This document shows, piece by piece, positions 1 to 5,766 of a DNA stretch of 5,766 nt. Within the stretch, counting starts at the first letter, position 1; the number at the start of each line of letters is the position of its first letter. This stretch comes from Chloroflexota bacterium (lineage in GTDB: Bacteria; Chloroflexota; Dormibacteria; Aeolococcales; Aeolococcaceae), in assembly GCA_028287605.1 (NCBI GenBank), contig JAQBPI010000234.1:1-5766 (forward strand). Direction: 5' to 3'. The translations under genes were made by a program, and so were the position numbers. A model generated the notes under the pieces. It did no database searches and was not told where the DNA came from. It worked only from the letters and a program-made list of their open reading frames with translations.

Positions 1-2859
1 CGGCGTGGCGGTGCGGCGCGGGGCCGGGAGCAGCGGCCGCAGGTACCGGCCGGTGGCGCTGCGCGGCGATGCCGCCACCTCCTCGGGGGTGCCGGTCGCG
101 ACCACCTCGCCGCCGCGATCGCCACCCTGCGGCCCGAGGTCGATGACCCGGTCGGCGGTCTTGATCACGTCGAGGTTGTGCTCGATGACGATCACCGTGT
201 TGCCGGCGTCGACGAGTCGGTGGAGCACGCCGAGCAGCTTCTCGACGTCGGCGAAGTGCAGGCCGGTGGTGGGCTCGTCGAGGATGTACACGGTGCGGCC
301 GGTGTCGCGCCGGCTCAGCTCGGTGCTCAGCTTCACCCGCTGCGCCTCGCCGCCGCTCAGCTGGGTGGCGGGCTGGCCGAGCCGGATGTACCCGAGCCCC
401 ACGTCCTGCAGGGTGTGCATCTTGCGGGCGATGCGCGGCTGGTTCTCGAAGAGCGCCGCGGCCTCGTCGACGGTCATCGCGAGCACGTCGGCGATGCTCT
501 TGCCGCGGAAGCGCACCTCCAGCGCCTCGCGGTTGTAGCGGCGCCCCTTGCACACCTCGCAGGTCACGTAGATGTCGGGGAGGAAGTGCATCTCGATCTT
601 GATCATGCCGTCGCCCTGGCACGCCTCGCAGCGGCCACCGCTGACGTTGAAGGAGAAGCGGCCGGGCTTGTAGCCGCGCACCCGCGCCTCGGGCAGCTGG
701 GCGAAGAGCTCACGGATGTACGTGAACACCCCCACATACGTCGCCGGGTTGCTGCGCGGGGTGCGGCCGATCGGCGACTGGTCGACGTTGATGACCTTGT
801 CGACCGCGTCCAGCCCGTCGATGCGCGTGTGCTGTCCGGGACGCTCGCGCGCGCGGTGGAGGTGCTGCGCCAGCCTCCGGTAGAGGATGTCGTTGACCAG
901 CGTGCTCTTGCCGCTGCCACTCACCCCGGTGACACAGGTGAAGGTGCCCAGCGGGAAGCTCACGTCGATGTCACGAAGGTTGTTCGCGCGCGCGCCGCGC
1001 ACCGTCAGCGCCTGCCCGCCACCGGCACGCCGGTGGTGCGGGACGGGAACTCCGCGGTCACCACGCAGGAACTGCGCGGTGACGCTGTCCGGTGTCGCGA
1101 GCACCTCCTCCAGCGTGCCCGCCGCCACCACGTGCCCGCCATGCTCGCCTGCACCGGGGCCGATGTCGACCACGTAGTCGGCGGAGCGGATGGTCTCCTC
1201 GTCGTGCTCCACGACGATCAGCGTGTTGCCGATGTCGCGCAGTGCGACGAGGGTGTCGATGAGCTTGCGGTTGTCACTCTGGTGCAGCCCGATGCTGGGC
1301 TCGTCGAGGACGTACAGCACGCCCATCAGCTTGCTGCCGATCTGGGTGGCCAGGCGGATGCGCTGCGCCTCGCCGCCGCTCAGCGTCTGCGCCGAGCGGT
1401 CGAGGGTGAGGTAGTCGAGGCCGACGTCGTTGAGGAAGCCGAGCCGCTCGCGGATCTCCTTGAGCACCTGGCGCGCGATCAGCGCCTCACGCTCGGTGAG
1501 GTGCAGGTCGTCGAGCCGGCGCAGCGCCGCCACCACGCTCTGCGCGCAGAAGTCGGCGATGCTCATGCCGTCGACGGTGACGGCGAGGAACTCGGGCTTG
1601 AGCCGCCGGCCCGCGCACGCCGGGCAGGGGCGCTGCATCATCAGCCGCTCGATCTCCTGCTTCACCCAGTCCGAGTCGGTCTCCCGGTAGCGGCGCTCGA
1701 GGTTGGGGATGACCCCCTCGTAGTGGGCCTCGAAGTGCCGCGCCCTGCCGGAGTGGGAGACGTAGCGCATCCGCACCGTCTCGTCCTTGGGCAGGCCGTG
1801 CAGGATCACCTTGCGCTGCGCATCGGTCAGGTCGCGCCAGGGGGCGTCGACGGGGATCCTGTAGCGCTGCGCCACCGCGTCCACGACCTCGGCGAGCCAG
1901 CGCTGCGACGGGCCCTTGGTCCAGCCGGCGAGCGCGCCGCCCATGATGCTCAGACTCGGATCGGGAACGACCGCCTCCTCGTCCACCTCCATGCGCAGTC
2001 CCAGGCCGGTGCACACCGTGCATGCGCCGTGCGGGCTGTTGAAGGAGAAGTTGCGCGGCGCCGGCTCCTCCATGGAGATGCCGTCGTAGACGCACGCGTA
2101 CTCCTGGCTGAAGAGCATCTGGCTCAGCCCCGACGACTCGTCCACGGGGATGATCAGGATCACCCCGTCGGCGAGCTTCGCCGCCTGCTCCAGGGAGTCG
2201 TTGAGCCGCGAGCTCAGCTCGGGACCGATGACGACACGGTCGACGACGATCTCGATGTCGTGCTTGTACTTCCTGTCGAGGTCGATCGGCTCGGAGAGGT
2301 CGCGGAGCTCTCCGTCGACCCGGGCGCGCACGTAGCCGCCTCGGCGCGCCTCCTCGAACACCTCGCGGTGCTCGCCCTTGCGCCCCTGCACCATCGGCGC
2401 GGTGATCATCAGCCGCGTGCCCGCGGGCAGCGCGAGCACCTGGTCGGCGATCTGCTCGATGCTCTGCTTGCTGATCTCCCGGCCGCACTTCGGGCAGTGG
2501 GGATGGCCGATGCGCGCCCAGAGCAGCCGCAGGTAGTCATAGATCTCGGTGACCGTGCCCACCGTCGAGCGCGGGTTGCGGCTGGTGCCCTTCTGGTCGA
2601 TGCTGATCGCCGGGCTCAGCCCCTCGATGTGATCGACGTCGGGCTTCTCCATCTGCCCGAGGAACTGGCGCGCGTACGCGCTCAGCGACTCGACGTAGCG
2701 GCGCTGTCCCTCGGCGTAGATGGTGTCGAAGGCGAGGCTCGACTTCCCGCTGCCGCTGAGGCCGGTGATGACGATCAGCCGGTCCCGCGGCAGCGTGAGG
2801 TCGATGCCCTTGAGGTTGTGCTCCCTCGCCCCGGTGATGACGATGGACTCGTGCGGCAT
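1..2859 (-). CDS. uvrA: Excinuclease ABC subunit A (UvrA), 3' end beyond the window
   Basis: UvrA is the cytoplasmic ATPase that, as a dimer with UvrB, scans DNA for lesions in nucleotide excision repair. Seen in the sequence: ATP-binding site 1 with Walker A GLSGSGKS at residues 33-40; the CPKC pair C122/C125; the UvrB-binding region (roughly 130-250); a first zinc module at 256-283 in which the second Cys is Asp (C256-V-Y-D259, then C280-T-V-C283); ABC signature LSGGEAQR at 493-500 and Walker B VLDE at 517-520; a second Walker A GVSGSGKS at 645-652; a complete zinc finger C744-x2-C747-x19-C767-x2-C770; a second signature at 834-841 and Walker B ILDE at 859-862. All are in family order. The frame is open for 953 codons to the window edge, already slightly longer than the E. 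coli protein (940 aa), so only a short tail is missing. The ATG is the only start after an in-frame TGA at 2883-2881. Its ribosome site is weak (AAGGCGAG, 2869-2862). It lies 108 bp downstream of clpC. Confidence 0.98.
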   Translation of the reverse strand, partial: MPHESIVITGAREHNLKGIDLTLPRDRLIVITGLSGSGKSSLAFDTIYAEGQRRYVESLSAYARQFLGQMEKPDVDHIEGLSPAISIDQKGTSRNPRSTVGTVTEIYDYLRLLWARIGHPHCPKCGREISKQSIEQIADQVLALPAGTRLMITAPMVQGRKGEHREVFEEARRGGYVRARVDGELRDLSEPIDLDRKYKHDIEIVVDRVVIGPELSSRLNDSLEQAAKLADGVILIIPVDESSGLSQMLFSQEYACVYDGISMEEPAPRNFSFNSPHGACTVCTGLGLRMEVDEEAVVPDPSLSIMGGALAGWTKGPSQRWLAEVVDAVAQRYRIPVDAPWRDLTDAQRKVILHGLPKDETVRMRYVSHSGRARHFEAHYEGVIPNLERRYRETDSDWVKQEIERLMMQRPCPACAGRRLKPEFLAVTVDGMSIADFCAQSVVAALRRLDDLHLTEREALIARQVLKEIRERLGFLNDVGLDYLTLDRSAQTLSGGEAQRIRLATQIGSKLMGVLYVLDEPSIGLHQSDNRKLIDTLVALRDIGNTLIVVEHDEETIRSADYVVDIGPGAGEHGGHVVAAGTLEEVLATPDSVTAQFLRGDRGVPVPHHRRAGGGQALTVRGARANNLRDIDVSFPLGTFTCVTGVSGSGKSTLVNDILYRRLAQHLHRARERPGQHTRIDGLDAVDKVINVDQSPIGRTPRSNPATYVGVFTYIRELFAQLPEARVRGYKPGRFSFNVSGGRCEACQGDGMIKIEMHFLPDIYVTCEVCKGRRYNREALEVRFRGKSIADVLAMTVDEAAALFENQPRIARKMHTLQDVGLGYIRLGQPATQLSGGEAQRVKLSTELSRRDTGRTVYILDEPTTGLHFADVEKLLGVLHRLVDAGNTVIVIEHNLDVIKTADRVIDLGPQGGDRGGEVVATGTPEEVAASPRSATGRYLRPLLPAPRRTATP

Positions 2860-2888
2860 GGCTCGCCTTAGCCTACCCGGTCATGGTC

Positions 2889-2897
2889 TGTGGATAA
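2889..2897 (-). promoter_or_regulatory. Perfect DnaA-box 9-mer upstream of uvrA
   Basis: The minus strand reads TTATCCACA, the consensus DnaA-binding 9-mer (TTATNCACA). It lies 29 bases upstream of the uvrA ATG and just past the clpC-uvrA hairpin, in the only relatively AT-rich patch of this gap. DnaA is known to act as a transcription regulator through such boxes. Here the sequence match is seen; binding and regulation are inference. There is only one box and no AT-rich unwinding region, so it is not an origin. Confidence 0.45.
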
Positions 2898-2914
2898 CCG
2901 GGGCGATACGCAGC

Positions 2915-2943
2915 GGGGGGCTGGGCGCGTCGCCCAGCCCCCC
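2915..2943 (-). terminator. Hairpin between clpC and uvrA, probable clpC terminator
   Basis: GGGGGGCTGGGCG (2915-2927) is exactly complementary to 2931-2943, giving a 13-bp stem with a three-base loop (or 12 bp with five). It begins 24 bases after the clpC stop codon on the minus strand. Neither side has a T-run, so it is a U-less hairpin that could stop or attenuate transcription, or protect the clpC mRNA 3' end while letting some transcripts reach uvrA. Confidence 0.7.
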
Positions 2944-2967
2944 ACGTCGGGATTCGAAGGTCGGGGA

Positions 2968-5481
<2,514 letters not shown>

Positions 5482-5577
5482 GCTCTCGTTCTCCTCCGCC
5501 GACGCAGCCCCGGCGGGTGGACCTCCGCGGGGTCGTCCGCGGTGGCAGCCCCCCGTCGAGGCGGCTCAGCGAGCACC
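5482..5577 (-). other. clpC 5' leader region
   Basis: This stretch between the predicted -10 box and the clpC start is GC-rich. It contains CCGCGG twice (5525-5530 and 5537-5542) separated by six bases, which can pair as a six-base stem, and a small inverted repeat GCTC-AGC-GAGC (plus strand 5564-5574) spanning the predicted transcription start. I see no known riboswitch or RNA thermometer class. The inverted repeats could be operators or leader structure but are short enough to be chance. Confidence 0.35.
5491..5497 (-). promoter_or_regulatory. Shine-Dalgarno site that fixes the clpC TTG start
   Basis: GGAGGAG on the minus strand ends nine bases before TTG at 5481-5479. It is a near-perfect anti-16S match at workable spacing, and no ATG or GTG in the same frame lies nearby that would align better with the conserved ClpC N-terminus. 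Confidence 0.85.
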
Positions 5578-5604
5578 ACTATACCCAGCCCTGCCCCCCA
5601 GCAA
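5578..5604 (-). promoter_or_regulatory. Probable clpC promoter
   Basis: On the minus strand TATAGT (5583-5578) matches five of six bases of a sigma-70-type -10 box and stands out in GC-rich surroundings. The best -35 candidate is TTGCTG (5604-5599) with a rather short 15-base spacer, so recognition may depend mostly on the -10 or on an activator. Transcription would start near 5570, giving a leader of about 89 bases before the clpC start codon. No CIRCE, CtsR or HspR/HAIR operator is visible by eye. Confidence 0.5.
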
Positions 5605-5634
5605 CCTCCCCTTGCGGAACGAGGTCGTGACGAG

Positions 5635-5655
5635 CCGTCGAAAAGGCGGCGACGG
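5635..5655 (-). repeat. Second small inverted repeat carrying the TTTT run
   Basis: CCGTCG (minus strand 5655-5650) pairs with CGACGG (5640-5635) around a nine-base loop, CCGCCTTTT. It lies just downstream of the 24-bp palindrome and may act with it as a tandem terminator, or may simply be chance in GC-rich DNA. Confidence 0.4.
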
Positions 5656-5657
5656 TC

Positions 5658-5681
5658 GCCCCCGCGAGCGCTCGCGGGGGC
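5658..5681 (-). terminator. Palindromic GC hairpin after the upstream gene
   Basis: These 24 bases form a perfect inverted repeat centred between 5669 and 5670. As RNA they fold into a 10-bp stem with a GCGC tetraloop. The hairpin begins four bases after the TAG of the upstream frame, the right position for a terminator. No U-tract adjoins it; on the minus strand a short TTTT (5644-5641) comes 13 bases later. This resembles the U-poor hairpins common in high-GC bacteria. Because the repeat is a perfect DNA palindrome, a protein-binding site is an alternative. Confidence 0.65.
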
Positions 5682-5685
5682 CCGC

Positions 5686-5766
5686 CTACTCCGCTCCCTC
5701 CCGGGCCGGGACCGCCGGCGCAGGCCTCTCGACGCTCTCCTCGGCGGCCTCCTCCAGCTCCTCGAA
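5686..5766 (-). CDS. C-terminal end of an unidentified upstream gene (partial)
   Basis: An open minus-strand frame enters from the right edge and ends at TAG (5688-5686) after 26 visible codons. The peptide is acidic then Ala/Pro-rich (FEELEEAAEESVERPAPAV, then PAREGAE), the look of a low-complexity C-terminal tail. Third positions are almost all G or C, as in clpC and uvrA, and a strong hairpin follows the stop within five bases; both support a genuine gene end. There is too little to name it. In Firmicutes the gene before clpC is usually mcsB, but this tail carries no recognisable McsB feature. It could also be a chance open frame. Confidence 0.6.
   Translation of the reverse strand, partial: FEELEEAAEESVERPAPAVPAREGAE

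Noticed and set aside
1487..2488. A 333-codon minus-strand frame inside uvrA
   Set aside because: It is out of phase with the UvrA coding frame, Arg/Ala-rich and without any motif; a shadow.
178..2871. An 897-codon open frame on the plus strand opposite uvrA
   Set aside because: It lies in exact codon register antisense to uvrA. Stops in that frame require sense codons TTA, CTA or TCA, which GC-rich codon usage avoids. Its translation is low-complexity (Ala/Val/Asp/Leu/His-rich) and matches no family, while the minus strand encodes textbook UvrA.
2889..2897. The DnaA box as part of a replication origin
   Set aside because: It is single, with no cluster of boxes, no AT-rich unwinding element and no dnaA, dnaN or gyrB neighbour.
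2860..2967. LexA/SOS box before uvrA
   Set aside because: No CTG-N10-CAG or GAAC-N4-GTTC type dyad is present. TTCGAA near 2953-2958 is only a six-base palindrome. A lineage-specific LexA motif unknown to me cannot be excluded.
5482..5685. Search by eye for CtsR, CIRCE, HspR/HAIR and ClgR operators before clpC
   Set aside because: No tandem GGTCAAA, no TTAGCACTC/GAGTGCTAA pair, no CTTGAGT/ACTCAAG pair. A GTTCCGCAAG stretch only loosely resembles the ClgR motif and lacks the second half-site.

Overview
The window is GC-rich and carries only ordinary bacterial housekeeping genes, all transcribed on the minus strand. Reading in the direction of transcription (high to low coordinates) it holds four parts. 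First comes the last 26 codons of an unidentified upstream gene (5766-5686). Next is a 204-bp intergenic region with a strong palindromic hairpin and a probable promoter. A complete clpC follows (5481-2968, 837 aa, TTG start). After a 108-bp gap comes almost all of uvrA (2859-1), which runs off the left edge without a stop codon after 953 codons.

The organism cannot be fixed from two conserved proteins. High GC, strong G/C preference at codon third positions, U-poor hairpin terminators and a ClpC of the Gram-positive/Chloroflexota/Actinomycetota type (two N-repeats, a UVR-containing middle domain, an M-G-F ClpP loop) suggest a high-GC lineage such as Chloroflexota, Dormibacterota or Actinomycetota. 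This is an impression from family resemblance, not a search result.

Functionally, clpC encodes the AAA+ unfoldase that feeds ClpP for regulated proteolysis. uvrA encodes the DNA-damage-recognition ATPase of nucleotide excision repair. They are separated by a 13-bp perfect GC hairpin, so they may be separate transcription units or a leaky operon. The familiar Firmicutes partners of clpC (ctsR, mcsA, mcsB upstream; radA, disA downstream) are not in the window.

I found no mobile element, CRISPR array, RNA gene or unknown defence-type system. The points worth a second look are small: a perfect DnaA-box 9-mer just upstream of uvrA, loss of one zinc-ligand cysteine in UvrA's first zinc module, a 24-bp perfect palindrome upstream of clpC, and a well-supported TTG start for clpC. 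The many long open frames in other phases and on the plus strand are shadows produced by GC-rich codon usage.
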